Both the position numbers and the translations under genes were made by a program. Positions 8,069 to 17,259 of a DNA stretch of 38,532 nt are shown here, piece after piece. The notes beneath the pieces were generated by a model. It made no database searches and was not told the origin of the DNA. It was given only the letters and a program-made list of their open reading frames with translations. How positions within the stretch are numbered: the stretch's first letter is position 1; every line of letters begins with the position of its first letter. The stretch is from Alloalcanivorax marinus (GTDB lineage Bacteria; Pseudomonadota; Gammaproteobacteria; Pseudomonadales; Alcanivoracaceae): contig NZ_JADDOL010000026.1 of the NCBI RefSeq assembly GCF_016906305.1, positions 1-38,532 on the forward strand. Direction: 5' to 3'.

Positions 8069-9541
8069 TCACTCACCCCAAACCAAATCCAACTCCTTCG
8101 CCGCCTTCACATCGTCCAGCCGGCGCACAGGCTGGGTGAACGGCGCCTGGGTGACGGTGTCCGGGTCGGTGTTGGCTTCTTCCAGGATTTTGGCCATGGC
8201 GTCGATGAAGTCGTCCATGGCTTCCTTGGTTTCGGTTTCGGTGGGCTCGATGAGGAAGCACTCGGGGACCAGCAGCGGGAAGTAGATGGTGGGGGCGTGC
8301 TGGTTGTAGTCGAGCAGGCGCTTGGCGATGTCGAGGGCGGTGACGTGTTGGTCCTTGGCCAGTTTGGCGAAGGTGAGGATGAATTCGTGGCTGGCGCGAC
8401 GGTCCGGGTAGGCGGCCTGGCAGCCGATGGCTTCGAGGCGTTTGAGCAGGTAGTTGGCGGCGAGTGTGGAGTATTCGCCGACGCGGATCATGCCTTCGCG
8501 GCCGAGGACCATGGCGTAGAAGTAGGCGCGCAGCAGGACGCCGGCGTTGCCCATGAAGGCGCTGAGGTGGCCGATGCTGGTGGGCAGGGTGTCGGTGTCG
8601 ATCCAGTGGTAGTCGCCGGATTCTTCGTCCAGGCCCGCCATGGGGGTGGGCAGGTAGTCCAGCAGGCGCTGGGAGACGCCCACCGGACCGGCGCCGGGGC
8701 CGCCGCCGCCGTGGGGGGTGGCGAAGGTTTTGTGCAGGTTCATGTGGATGACGTCGAAGCCCATGTCGCCGGGGCGTACTTTGCCGAGGATGGCGTTGAG
8801 GTTGGCGCCGTCATAGTAAAGCAGGCCGCCGGCGTCGTGGACGGCTTTGGAGATGGCTTCGATTTGCCGCTCGAACACGCCGCAGGTGGACGGGTTGGTC
8901 ATCATCAGGCCGGCGGTTTGAGGGCCGCAGGCTTCCTTGAGGGCTTCGAGGTCCACGTCGCCGTCTTTGCCGACAGGCACTTCGCGGACCTTGTAGCCGC
9001 ACATGACGGCGGTGGCCGGGTTGGTGCCGTGGGCGGCTTCGGGGATCAGGATTTCGGTGCGGCCGTCGTCGCCGCGGGCTTCGTGGTAGGCGCGGATCAT
9101 GGCGACGCCGGCGAATTCACCCTGGGCGCCGGCCATGGGGGCCAGCGAGACGCCTTTCATGCCGGTGACTTCCTTGAGGAAGTTCTGCAGCTCGTACAGG
9201 CAGGCCAGGTAGCCCTGGCTGTGGCTGGCCGGGGCAAGCGGGTGCCGGTTGAGGAAGCCGGGCAGCATGGCCGCGCGGTTGGCGCCGCGCGGGTTGTATT
9301 TCATGGTGCAGGAGCCGAGCGGGTAGAACTGCTTGTCGATGGCGAAGTTCTTGGTCGACAGGTTGGTGTAGTGGCGCACCACTTCCAGCTCGCCCACTTC
9401 CGGCAGGCCGGGTTTGTTTTTGCGGCGCAGGCTGGCGGGGATCGCGGACAGTTGGTCCTCACTCACGGGCTTGGGCGCTTGCGCGGTGGCGCTGCGGCCG
9501 GGACGGGAGTGTTGGAAGATCAGCGTGGTTTCGTTGCTCAT
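8069..9541 (-). CDS. gcvPB: Glycine dehydrogenase (decarboxylating) subunit 2, P-protein C-terminal half
   Basis: This 490-aa protein is the PLP-binding half of glycine decarboxylase. With GcvPA it decarboxylates glycine and passes the aminomethyl group to lipoyl-GcvH. The PLP lysine is Lys271 in [16 protein letters not shown]; other signatures are [12 protein letters not shown] and [11 protein letters not shown]. The ATG at 9541 overlaps the gcvPA stop by four bases (ATGA), so the two halves are translationally coupled. A longer open frame reaching 10654 is only the antisense-free extension into gcvPA in another frame. The 3' end is present two more times to the left as remnants, which makes this end a likely insertion target. 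The intact copy runs straight into a good terminator. Confidence 0.95.
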   Translation of the reverse strand: MSNETTLIFQHSRPGRSATAQAPKPVSEDQLSAIPASLRRKNKPGLPEVGELEVVRHYTNLSTKNFAIDKQFYPLGSCTMKYNPRGANRAAMLPGFLNRHPLAPASHSQGYLACLYELQNFLKEVTGMKGVSLAPMAGAQGEFAGVAMIRAYHEARGDDGRTEILIPEAAHGTNPATAVMCGYKVREVPVGKDGDVDLEALKEACGPQTAGLMMTNPSTCGVFERQIEAISKAVHDAGGLLYYDGANLNAILGKVRPGDMGFDVIHMNLHKTFATPHGGGGPGAGPVGVSQRLLDYLPTPMAGLDEESGDYHWIDTDTLPTSIGHLSAFMGNAGVLLRAYFYAMVLGREGMIRVGEYSTLAANYLLKRLEAIGCQAAYPDRRASHEFILTFAKLAKDQHVTALDIAKRLLDYNQHAPTIYFPLLVPECFLIEPTETETKEAMDDFIDAMAKILEEANTDPDTVTQAPFTQPVRRLDDVKAAKELDLVWGE

Positions 9542-10902
9542 GCCAGAACCTCCTTCAGGGCCTGCGCGAATAGATCGAGATCGCCTTCGGTGTGGACTTC
9601 GGTGCTGTTCACCAGGATGGCGTTCTTCATGCTGTAGTCCTTGGCGAGGCTGAGGCCGCCGAGGATGTCTTTTTCCGCCAGGCGGGCGAGCACGGTGTCG
9701 GCGTCCTGGGGCAGCGTGAGGGCCACTTCGTGGAACACCGGGGCGCTGAAGGCGCGCTCGACGCCGTCCAGGGCGCAGAGCTTGTCGGCCAGCTTCTGGG
9801 TGTTGGCGTGGCAGTGGCCGGCGACGCTGGCGAGGCCGTCCGGGCCCAGCAGGGACACATAGATGGTGGCGGCGGTCATGGCCAGGCCCTGGTTGGTGCA
9901 GATGTTGCTGGTGGCCTTGGAGCGGCGGATGTGCTGCTCGCGGGCTTGCAGGGTGAGGGTGAAGCCCTGCTTGCCTTCCATGTCCACGGTGCGGCCGATG
10001 ATGCGGCCGGGCATCTGGCGGACGTGTTTTTTCTTGCAGGCCATGAAGCCGAAGTAGGGGCCGCCGGAGCTGAGCGGCACGCCCAGGGGCTGGCCTTCGC
10101 CGACCACGATGTCGGCGCCCTCGCCGTCCGCGCCCCATTCGCCCGGGGGCGTGAGCAGGGCCAGGGAAGTCGGGTTGACCACGGCGATGACCAGCTGGCC
10201 GTTGGCGTGGGCCCAGTCGGTGAGGGCGTCCACGTCTTCCAGGCTGCCGAAGTAGTTGGGCTGGCTGATCACCAGGGCGGCGTAGTCCTGGCCTTCGTGT
10301 TCTTTCAGGCCATCCACCAGGGTCTGGCCGGCGTCGTTGCAGAACGGCACGGACACCAGTTCCACGTCCTGGTTGCGGACGATGGCGTCGCAGGCGCCGC
10401 GGTAGCGCGGGTTGAGGGCGTCGGGCACCAGCACCTTGCGGCTTTTCGATTTGCGGTTGGCGCGCAGGCTCATGAGTACCGCTTCGGCGAGGCCGGAGGC
10501 GCCGTCGTAGACCGAGGCGTTGGAGACGTCCATGGCGGTGAGCCGGGCGATCAGGGTCTGGTATTCGTAGATTACCTGCAGGGTGCCCTGGCTGGCTTCC
10601 GCCTGATACGGCGTGTAGGCGGTGTAGTACTCGCCCCGCGTCGCGATTTCCCATACCGCCGCCGGGATGTGGTGCGCGTAGGCACCGCCGCCGATAAAGC
10701 TGAGGGCGAAGCGGTCCTGTTCGGCGCGCTCGGCCATCAGGCGGGTCACCGCCATTTCGCCGCGCCCTTCGGGCAGGGCGTCCAGGGAGTGGCCGGCTTT
10801 CAGGTGGGCGGGGATTTCATCGAAGAGCTGTTCGATGCTGTCGGCGCCGATGGCCGCCAGCATGGCTTGGACGTCGTCTTCGGTATGGGGGATGTAGGGC
10901 AT
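9538..10902 (-). CDS. gcvPA: Glycine dehydrogenase (decarboxylating) subunit 1, P-protein N-terminal half
   Basis: This 454-aa protein is the N-terminal half of the two-subunit P-protein (bacterial GcvPA is about 450 aa). Typical segments are [51 protein letters not shown] and [10 protein letters not shown]. It folds like a PLP enzyme but the catalytic lysine is in GcvPB. It is the third gene of gcvT-gcvH-gcvPA-gcvPB. A 148-base gap holding a long inverted repeat separates it from gcvH. The split form differs from the single GcvP of E. coli. Confidence 0.95.
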   Translation of the reverse strand: MPYIPHTEDDVQAMLAAIGADSIEQLFDEIPAHLKAGHSLDALPEGRGEMAVTRLMAERAEQDRFALSFIGGGAYAHHIPAAVWEIATRGEYYTAYTPYQAEASQGTLQVIYEYQTLIARLTAMDVSNASVYDGASGLAEAVLMSLRANRKSKSRKVLVPDALNPRYRGACDAIVRNQDVELVSVPFCNDAGQTLVDGLKEHEGQDYAALVISQPNYFGSLEDVDALTDWAHANGQLVIAVVNPTSLALLTPPGEWGADGEGADIVVGEGQPLGVPLSSGGPYFGFMACKKKHVRQMPGRIIGRTVDMEGKQGFTLTLQAREQHIRRSKATSNICTNQGLAMTAATIYVSLLGPDGLASVAGHCHANTQKLADKLCALDGVERAFSAPVFHEVALTLPQDADTVLARLAEKDILGGLSLAKDYSMKNAILVNSTEVHTEGDLDLFAQALKEVLA

Positions 10903-10959
10903 GGGGGTTCCGGATGGATTAAGCGGTGATCGGAAAGGCCACGAAGCTCAACAGCGGCG

Positions 10960-11036
10960 GAGTTGAAAGTTAAAAGTTGAAAGGAAAACCCCGAGCCGGA
11001 GCCGCCCTTTCAACGTTTCACTTTCAACTTTCAACT
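10960..11036. repeat. Heptad-type inverted repeat, arms related to GAGTTGAAAGTTAAAAG
   Basis: The left arm (10960-10984) and right arm (11006-11036, complementary orientation) are built from AGTTGAA/AGTTAAA units and can form a long imperfect hairpin between gcvH and gcvPA. The 24 bases at 10960-10983 recur exactly at 31412-31435, so this is a dispersed repeat. It might attenuate transcription between gcvH and gcvPA. Confidence 0.75.
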
Positions 11037-11050
11037 CGCCCGAAGGGTGG

Positions 11051-11437
11051 TTATTCGCTGTCGATCTGTTCCTGGTACTGGTCGGCGGTGAGCATTTCCT
11101 TGAGCTCGCCGTCGTCGGCCATTTTGATCTTGAACAGCCAGCCGCCGGCGTAGGGGTCGTTGTTGACCAGCTCGGGTTCGTCGTCCAGGGCTTCGTTGAT
11201 TTCGGTGATTTCGCCGGAGACCGGGGCGTAGATGTCGGAGGCGGCTTTCACGGATTCGACCACGCCGGCTTCGTCGCCGGCGGCGAACACCTGGCCCACG
11301 TCGGGCAGTTCCACGTAGACCAAGTCGCCCATGGCGTCCTGGGCGTGGTCGGTGATGCCCACCACGGCCACGTCGCCGTCGACGCGGACCCATTCATGGC
11401 TTTGGCGGTAACGCAGTTCGGCAGGAATCTCGCTCAT
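11051..11437 (-). CDS. gcvH: Glycine cleavage system H protein
   Basis: This 128-aa lipoyl carrier shuttles the aminomethyl intermediate from P-protein to GcvT and is reoxidised by the L-protein. The lipoylation site is Lys64 in [16 protein letters not shown]; the typical start is [21 protein letters not shown]. The ATG at 11437 gives the usual family length and has AAAGGAGA just upstream, so a longer frame from 11479 is rejected. It lies second in the gcv operon. Confidence 0.95.
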   Translation of the reverse strand: MSEIPAELRYRQSHEWVRVDGDVAVVGITDHAQDAMGDLVYVELPDVGQVFAAGDEAGVVESVKAASDIYAPVSGEITEINEALDDEPELVNNDPYAGGWLFKIKMADDGELKEMLTADQYQEQIDSE

Positions 11438-11476
11438 TGTTTTCTCCTTTAAAGACGCTTGCGCGCCAGCACGCTT

Positions 11477-11530
11477 CACGCTGGCACGCCCAAAAGCATG
11501 GTGCGTGCAAGCGTGTAGCGTGCCAGCGTG
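11477..11530. repeat. 13-bp inverted repeat between gcvT and gcvH
   Basis: CACGCTGGCACGC (11477-11489) is exactly complementary to GCGTGCCAGCGTG (11518-11530), with further CACGC/GCGTG units inside and outside. It can form a stable intercistronic hairpin, of REP-like or mRNA-stabilising type. No T-tract follows. Confidence 0.7.
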
Positions 11531-11531
11531 T

Positions 11532-12617
11532 TCACACGGGTTTATATGCTCGCTGGCCTTTTTTCACAAAGGGCGGCTTGACCACTTGAGCCACCAATCG
11601 CTTATTACGAATTTCCACTTCCACGGTGCCGGTGGTGCCGGCGGGCAGGCGCGCGAAGGCGATGGCCTGGCCCAGGGTCGGCGAGAAGGTGCCGCTGGTG
11701 GTCTCGCCTTCGCCGCCGGCCGTGTGCACGGTCTGGTGGGGGCGCAGCACGCCCTTCCCTTCCAGCACCAGGCCGCGCAGCACCGGGTGGTCTTTCTGTT
11801 TTTGCGCTTCCAGGGCGGCGCGGCCGACGAAGTCCCGGTCCGGGTCGTCCAGGGCCACGGTCCAGCCCAGGTTGGCTTCCCAGGGGGTGACGCCGTCGTC
11901 CATGTCGTTGCCGTACAGGTTCAGGCCGGCTTCCAGGCGCAGGGTGTCGCGGGCGCCCAGGCCCGCCGGGCGGGCGCCGGCGTCGGTGAGCCGTTGCCAC
12001 AGTGCCGGCGCTTTTTCGCCGGGCAGGATGATCTCGGCACCGTCCTCGCCGGTGTAGCCGGTGCGGGCGATCAGCCAGCTGCCCACCTGGGCGAAGCCGA
12101 AGAACGGCAGCTCGCCCAGGGCGGCGCGGGCGTCGTCACACACCAGGTCCTGGAGAAAGGCGCGGGCCTTGGGGCCCTGCACGGCGAGCATGGCCAGGTC
12201 CGGGCGTTCCTGGATGTCCACGGCGAAGCCGCCGGTCTGGCTTTCCATCCAGTCCAGGTCCTTGTCGCGGGTGGCGCAGTTGACCACCAAGCGCGCCTGG
12301 TCAGCGGCGATCTTGTAGACGATCAGGTCGTCCACCACGCCACCGCGTTCGTTGAGCATACAGGTGTAGAGGGCGCGGCCCTCGCCCACCTTGTCCAGGT
12401 CGTTGGCGAGCAGGCGGCGCAAGTAGGCGCGGGTGTCCTTACCGGCCACATCCACCACGGTCATGTGGGAGACGTCGAACAGGCCCACGCCCTGACGCAC
12501 GGCGTGGTGTTCCTCCAGCTGGGAGCCGTAGTGGATGGGCATGTCCCAGCCACCGAAGTCCACCATCTTGGCACCGGCGGCGAGATGGGCGTCGTATAAA
12601 GGTGTGCGCTGACCCAT
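11532..12617 (-). CDS. gcvT: Glycine cleavage system aminomethyltransferase T protein
   Basis: This 361-aa protein transfers the methylene carbon from aminomethyl-lipoyl-GcvH to tetrahydrofolate, releasing ammonia. Signatures include [40 protein letters not shown] and a C-terminal barrel ending PPFVKKG. Length fits the family (about 360-370). It is the first gene of the operon; the ATG at 12617 starts [15 protein letters not shown] as in homologues. The upstream 146 bases contain the terminator of the lipoprotein gene and a TGTATACA palindrome. Confidence 0.95.
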   Translation of the reverse strand: MGQRTPLYDAHLAAGAKMVDFGGWDMPIHYGSQLEEHHAVRQGVGLFDVSHMTVVDVAGKDTRAYLRRLLANDLDKVGEGRALYTCMLNERGGVVDDLIVYKIAADQARLVVNCATRDKDLDWMESQTGGFAVDIQERPDLAMLAVQGPKARAFLQDLVCDDARAALGELPFFGFAQVGSWLIARTGYTGEDGAEIILPGEKAPALWQRLTDAGARPAGLGARDTLRLEAGLNLYGNDMDDGVTPWEANLGWTVALDDPDRDFVGRAALEAQKQKDHPVLRGLVLEGKGVLRPHQTVHTAGGEGETTSGTFSPTLGQAIAFARLPAGTTGTVEVEIRNKRLVAQVVKPPFVKKGQRAYKPV

Positions 12618-12746
12618 GGGAAGGCGGGCTCCAGGTCCGTGGGCCGGGGCGGCGAGTGGGTCGCCCGGTCAGGCCCGTTGGTTGTCAGGGGTGAAGGATA
12701 ACGGACCCGGCGCACGGCGCCTAGGCGGTGGCTGACCGGCCGGTCC

Positions 12747-12754
12747 TGTATACA
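12747..12754. promoter_or_regulatory. TGTATACA palindrome upstream of gcvT
   Basis: A perfect 8-bp palindrome of the kind recognised by GntR-type repressors lies between the lipoprotein terminator and gcvT. A regulator site is only a possibility; a match this short is weak evidence. Confidence 0.2.
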
Positions 12755-12763
12755 AAACTGGCA

Positions 12764-12790
12764 TAAAAAAGCCGGCCCGTAAGGGCCGGC
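12764..12790 (-). terminator. Terminator downstream of the Ig-like lipoprotein gene
   Basis: On the minus strand GCCGGCCC, loop TTAC and GGGCCGGC are followed by six T. It is placed 19 bases after the lipoprotein stop and isolates it from gcvT. Confidence 0.88.
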
Positions 12791-12808
12791 AAGTGGACGC
12801 TGATCCGT

Positions 12809-15800
12809 TCAGTTTTTGATCGGGGCGGACACGTAGTTGAGGAACACGCCGTTCGCGGGGATGCCGAGGGTCATGTCCGCGGCTTTGATGACGTTGTCGA
12901 TCAGGTCGATGTTCACCACCACGTCCTGCTCCTGCTGGTTGCGTTGCTCGATCTGCAAACGGCCGTCTTCCAGGAAGGTCACGTCACCCACCAGGTTCAG
13001 GCTCAGCGGGTAGCTGTACAGGTCGTGGCTGAGCTGGAGACCGGCGGCGCTGGGCCGCAGGTACGGGGCGGACAGGTAGATGTCCAGGTTGGTCTCGAAG
13101 ACCGGCCCGTCCGGGGTCTCGCGGATCCAGCCGGTGACCGGCTCGGTGCGGCCGTTACCCCGGTCCTCGTAGCGAATGCGCATGATCTGCGGGCCGGTGG
13201 CGATGATCTGGTCGATGGGGAACAGCACCAGCAGCAAGCGGGCGTAGACATCCACGGAGGAGGTCTTGAGCAGGGTCGGGTAGATGTTCACCCGCACCGC
13301 GTCTTCCTGGGCGTCATAGCCCACCACTTCCACGTCCAGGTCGGCGGTTATGTAGATGAACTTGTCGCTGGGACAGGCCGGGCCGTCGTAGTCGCAGCCC
13401 ACCCGGGCGTCCAGCAACAGGCCGCCGGTGTCCTTGACGAACAGTTCGGTGCTGTTGGGCGGTGCCGGAAACTCACCGGAGCCGGCCGGTTGTTCCTGGG
13501 GCTGGGGTTCCTGGTCCTGGTGCACGAAGTCGGCGTTGGTGTCGTAGGCCGGCAGGTTGCGCAGTTCCTGGAACACATTGTCGTTGGCGGCGGCGCCGGT
13601 GAAGTAGAGCTCCAGGTTGGGGCCGCCCTGGCCGTCTTCCGGCGCTTCCAGCACGGCGGTCTGCAGGGGGCCGTTGTCCACCGTGCAGAGGGCTTCGCCG
13701 CTGGTGCAGTCGTCCACGCTGAAGTCCTGGTTTTCGGACATCAGCACATAGCGGTAGGTGGCGCCGTCTTCCCAGGGCTGATCCGGGGTGAAGGTGACCT
13801 TGCGGCCGCGATACTCCAGCTCGCCGGGGACGGTGTCCAGGCAGGCGTACTGGGTGCGGCTGTTGCCGTCCACGGTGCCCTGGGGCGCCTGGCCGGGCTC
13901 GGCGATTTTCTCCACCCGGAAGCTGCCGGTGTCGCAGGTTTCGCCGACCTGGATGCTCTCTTCCAGCATGGTCTGGGAGAACTGCACCACGATGGAGCGG
14001 CGGCCGGGCATGGGCATCACCGGCAGGTGGTCGTCGTCGCTTTCGCCGCCCCGGCAAATCCCGTGGTCGCCGGCGGCGATGTCCCAGGTGGTTTTGTCCG
14101 CCGCGCAGGGAAAGCCCGGATAGGTGGTGGTGGCGATGGCCGGGTGCCCGCTGCCGATATACTCGGGCATGGTGAAGGTGCGGGTGAACGGCTGCGCCGC
14201 GTTACCGGCGGTGTCGGTGATGCCGTCGGTGACACCGATCTCATAGGTGGTGTTGTAGGCCAGCGGTTGTTCCGGCTTGATGACGATGGACACGCCGTCC
14301 AGGTAGTAATCGAACGGCACCGCCGCGCCGTCGGCGGTCAGCGTCAGGTCGGCGCCCGGCGCCACCGACATGGGGTCCAGCGGTTCGTCGAAAGTCAGGA
14401 TGATGGGGTCGCCGGGGCGCTGCTTGCCGACCTCGCCGCCGGGCATCCAGGTGGCGATTTGCGGCGCGTCCAGGTTACGCGGTTGCTCCGGCGCGCTTTC
14501 CTGATCCGGGTAGGACTCCATATGGAAGCTGAGCATGCCGTAGGCGTTTTCCACGCCCAGCACGCGGGGCTCGACCATGCCCACGGCGTCCACCACCAGG
14601 CTGCCTTTTTCCAGGTCGGTGACGGCGTAGCCCACCAGTTCCACCTGCAGCAGGTTCTGGTTGAAGGCGCCGTTGGCTTTCTGGGTCTCGGTGTCGAAGG
14701 CCACGTCCATGGTCAGGCGCAGTTGCTTGGGCGCGCCGGCGTCATCGGAGTAGGGGTTGGGCAGCAGATAGCCGTTGGCGTCGGACAGGAAGGTCACGGT
14801 GACCTCGCCGGAGTCGAAGCCCGCCGGCACCGCGCCGCCGATGTTCACTTCCAGCGGGTCGCCGCTGAGCAGGGAACCGCGCGGGATGCGCAGCGGGGTC
14901 TTGTCCGGGAAGTTGGGCGCGAAGGCCAGCTCGGCGAACACATTGCCCTGCTGTTTGGAGGCGGTGTTGTCGCCCAGCAGTTTGGCGATCAGCGGCACGC
15001 AGTTGATGGCCTCGCCGGTGATCGGCGAGGTGCGCACGCCGTCGTCCAGGCAGCCCAGCTGCGTGTCCGCCGGGTCGGCCCGCTGGGCCAGCGTGGAGCG
15101 CGGCGAGGTGTCCCGGGGCATGAATTCCCGGGTGTAGGCGGGCAGCGCCTCGCCTCGGATGTTGCGCACCTGGTTCGTCAGCGTCAGGGTCAGGGTGGCG
15201 CCGGCCTCCACCGGTTCCACCGGGTCCTCGCCGCCGTCGCTTTGCGGGCGCGGGTCGAGGGTGATGTAGCGGCCTTCCGCCAACAGGGTGGCGGGGATCA
15301 CCTCACCGTTCTGGGTCAGGGAAATGGTCTGGCCGTAGACCAGGGAGTCCGGGTCCACCGGCTGGGAGAGCCGCACGTTCACCGAGGAAAAGTCCAGGAA
15401 GGGCACCTCGGCGTCGTCCGGGTTGACGCTCACCACCTCGAAGCTGTCCTCGCTGCTGCGCAGCTCGAACGGGCCCTGCAGGGCCGGGCGGGTGGTGAAG
15501 TGGAGCGCGTCGCCGGGCAGCGAGGGTTCGCCGTTCTCGGTGCGGATATCGTTCAGGGTCAGCGTGTAGTCGCTTTTCACCGCCAGGGCGTCGTTGGGGG
15601 TGAGCACCGCGCTGAGGCCGCCGTCCACCTGCTTGACGGTGAACGGCACCGGGCCGTCCGGGCCTTCCAGGGTGAAGTTGCCGGCGTCCACCTCCACCGG
15701 TTCGGAGAAGCGCACGATCACCGGCGCCCGCGGCGCCACGTCCCGTTGCCCTTCATAGGGGTACGTATAGAACACCTCGGCTTCCACCCAGGTGCTGAAG

Positions 15801-15886
15801 TCCACGGTCTGTTCGCTGCCGCCACCGCCGCCGCAGGCGGCCAGGGCCAGGGCGGCGCCGGCCAGCAATAAAGTACGCAGTTTCAT
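12809..15886 (-). CDS. Large Ig-like domain lipoprotein, partner of a FadL-type porin
   Basis: This 1025-aa protein has a lipoprotein signal and lipobox LAAC (Cys18), followed by a Gly linker, predicting the outer membrane. At least two bacterial Ig-like (SbsA/Big_5-type) domains are visible, about residues 40-130 (RDVAPRAPVIVRFSEPV) and 475-575 (GDPIILTFDEPLDPMS). A Cys-containing motif LGCLDDGVRTSPITGEAINC, other scattered Cys pairs and a hydrophobic loop (RLLLVLFPIDQII, about 885) follow. It is paralogous along its length to the lipoprotein at 35141-38434. It begins 11 bases after the FadL-type porin gene, so both are one operon. Marinobacter and Alcanivorax relatives have a comparable alkane-uptake pair (AupA porin with AupB); that assignment here is inference. 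Confidence 0.75.
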   Translation of the reverse strand: MKLRTLLLAGAALALAACGGGGGSEQTVDFSTWVEAEVFYTYPYEGQRDVAPRAPVIVRFSEPVEVDAGNFTLEGPDGPVPFTVKQVDGGLSAVLTPNDALAVKSDYTLTLNDIRTENGEPSLPGDALHFTTRPALQGPFELRSSEDSFEVVSVNPDDAEVPFLDFSSVNVRLSQPVDPDSLVYGQTISLTQNGEVIPATLLAEGRYITLDPRPQSDGGEDPVEPVEAGATLTLTLTNQVRNIRGEALPAYTREFMPRDTSPRSTLAQRADPADTQLGCLDDGVRTSPITGEAINCVPLIAKLLGDNTASKQQGNVFAELAFAPNFPDKTPLRIPRGSLLSGDPLEVNIGGAVPAGFDSGEVTVTFLSDANGYLLPNPYSDDAGAPKQLRLTMDVAFDTETQKANGAFNQNLLQVELVGYAVTDLEKGSLVVDAVGMVEPRVLGVENAYGMLSFHMESYPDQESAPEQPRNLDAPQIATWMPGGEVGKQRPGDPIILTFDEPLDPMSVAPGADLTLTADGAAVPFDYYLDGVSIVIKPEQPLAYNTTYEIGVTDGITDTAGNAAQPFTRTFTMPEYIGSGHPAIATTTYPGFPCAADKTTWDIAAGDHGICRGGESDDDHLPVMPMPGRRSIVVQFSQTMLEESIQVGETCDTGSFRVEKIAEPGQAPQGTVDGNSRTQYACLDTVPGELEYRGRKVTFTPDQPWEDGATYRYVLMSENQDFSVDDCTSGEALCTVDNGPLQTAVLEAPEDGQGGPNLELYFTGAAANDNVFQELRNLPAYDTNADFVHQDQEPQPQEQPAGSGEFPAPPNSTELFVKDTGGLLLDARVGCDYDGPACPSDKFIYITADLDVEVVGYDAQEDAVRVNIYPTLLKTSSVDVYARLLLVLFPIDQIIATGPQIMRIRYEDRGNGRTEPVTGWIRETPDGPVFETNLDIYLSAPYLRPSAAGLQLSHDLYSYPLSLNLVGDVTFLEDGRLQIEQRNQQEQDVVVNIDLIDNVIKAADMTLGIPANGVFLNYVSAPIKN

Positions 15887-15897
15887 GGTCCGCCTCC

Positions 15898-17259
15898 TCA
15901 GAACTTGAGCGTCACGGCGCCGGTGATGACATTCACGTCACCGTCCGCTTCCACGGTTTCGTAGGGCTGGGGATAGCTGGGCGAGCGGGTGTCGTAGAGA
16001 TCGAAGGTGCGCGGGTCCAGCTTCTGGTACTGGTAGGCGATGTCGAAGCGCACCGGGAAGGAGAAGAAGCGGGTGCGTTCATACTTGGCGGTCAGGCCCA
16101 GACCGAAGATCCACTTGTCGGTGTCCAGGTAGTTCACGTTCAGGGAGGCGTTGGATTTCAGCGGCGATTCGCTGTAGGCCACGCCGCCGGTGACGGCGAA
16201 GTTCTGGTTGAGCTGGTATTCGGCGCCGATGCGCGGAATCACCACGTCCTGGAATTCCAGGATGCCCACCCCGTCGTCGTTGCTCACCGCCTGGTCCTTG
16301 ATGGTGTCGCCGTCGAACTCGTCTTCCAGGTCGGACCACTGCTGCAGTTCCAGGCTGGCGCCCAGGCGCAGCCGGTCGGTGCGGTAGAGCAGGCCGGCGG
16401 AGTAGATGTTGGGCTGGTAGGAATCCAGGGTGGTCACCGCCAGGGACAGGCCGGGCTCGTCGATGACGCCGGGGATCACGGTGTTGGCGTCCACGGTGGT
16501 GTTGGTGTTGGAGTAGCCACGGAACGCGAAGGCGGTTTCAAAGCCGTCCAGCCAGCAGTTGCCGTCCGGGCAGAAGGTTTCCCCCAGGTCCATGGTGACG
16601 CTGAGGGTGGGCCGGATTTCCGGCTTGGCGGAGACGTCCAGCTTCTCGTAGCGGGTTTCGCCGGCCAGGTTGGTGTAGGCGCTCAGTTCCGCCTCGGACT
16701 GCAGCGTGATGCGCGCGGAGGCGCCCACGTCGATGCCGCGCCACAGCTGGGTGGCGCCGCCCAGGCTCAGGAACAGGGGCTGGCGGCCGTATTCGAAGTA
16801 CTGGCCGGTGCGCGAGGTTTCCGATTCGAAGGCGAGCATTTCCTCGCCGTACTTTTCGATGCCGATCATCACGCCCAGGTAGAGCGGATGGTTGAAGCGG
16901 GTCAGGTTGGAGAGGTTGGACTTGAGGCCGATCAGGGTGTGCTGGGAGGGCGAATCCTGCAGCACGTCGCCACGCCGGATCGGCGCCGCCGGCCCCCCCA
17001 GGCTGTTCACGCGCAGTTCGTGTTCGGCGTGCAGCAGGCCCACGGTGAGCTCGCCGCGCGGGTCCTTGGCCAGGTAGGCCGGGTTGTAATAAACCGAGGA
17101 CACCTTGGTGTTGAACATGGACAGGGCTTGAGCGGAGGCCACATCGGTGGGCAACACCCCGTAGGTGGTGCCGATGTTGCCCATGCTGGCGAAAGCGGTG
17201 CTGCCGGTTCCCATGACAAGCGCCAGGGCCAGGCCCCGGGCGATCTTGTTGTTTTTCAT
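15898..17259 (-). CDS. FadL/OmpP1/TodX-type outer membrane transport protein
   Basis: This 453-aa protein has a Sec signal peptide (MKNNKIARGLALALVMGTGSTAFA) and a beta-barrel body that ends in Phe (TGAVTLKF), as outer-membrane barrels do. Segments such as SMFNTKVSSVYYNPAYLAKD and NQNFAVTGGVAYSESPLKSN fit OmpP1/FadL proteins, which pass long-chain fatty acids or hydrocarbons across the outer membrane. The ATG at 17259 has GGAGAA eight bases upstream and starts a proper signal peptide; a longer frame from 17400 is rejected. The large lipoprotein gene follows at 11 bases. The family may instead be a related barrel with unknown ligand. Confidence 0.7.
   Translation of the reverse strand: MKNNKIARGLALALVMGTGSTAFASMGNIGTTYGVLPTDVASAQALSMFNTKVSSVYYNPAYLAKDPRGELTVGLLHAEHELRVNSLGGPAAPIRRGDVLQDSPSQHTLIGLKSNLSNLTRFNHPLYLGVMIGIEKYGEEMLAFESETSRTGQYFEYGRQPLFLSLGGATQLWRGIDVGASARITLQSEAELSAYTNLAGETRYEKLDVSAKPEIRPTLSVTMDLGETFCPDGNCWLDGFETAFAFRGYSNTNTTVDANTVIPGVIDEPGLSLAVTTLDSYQPNIYSAGLLYRTDRLRLGASLELQQWSDLEDEFDGDTIKDQAVSNDDGVGILEFQDVVIPRIGAEYQLNQNFAVTGGVAYSESPLKSNASLNVNYLDTDKWIFGLGLTAKYERTRFFSFPVRFDIAYQYQKLDPRTFDLYDTRSPSYPQPYETVEADGDVNVITGAVTLKF

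Noticed and set aside
8297-9637. 446-aa plus-strand open frame, antisense to gcvPB
   Set aside because: Val/Gly/Ala/His-rich antisense shadow of a GC-rich gene, with no family signature.
8069-10654. 861-aa open frame suggesting a fused protein
   Set aside because: The N-terminal 370 residues are Arg/Pro/Gly-rich frame-shifted gcvPA; the real gcvPB starts at 9541 with an ATGA overlap.
12944-15871. 975-aa plus-strand open frame antisense to the Ig-like lipoprotein
   Set aside because: Composition shadow; the opposite strand has the signal peptide, lipobox and terminator.
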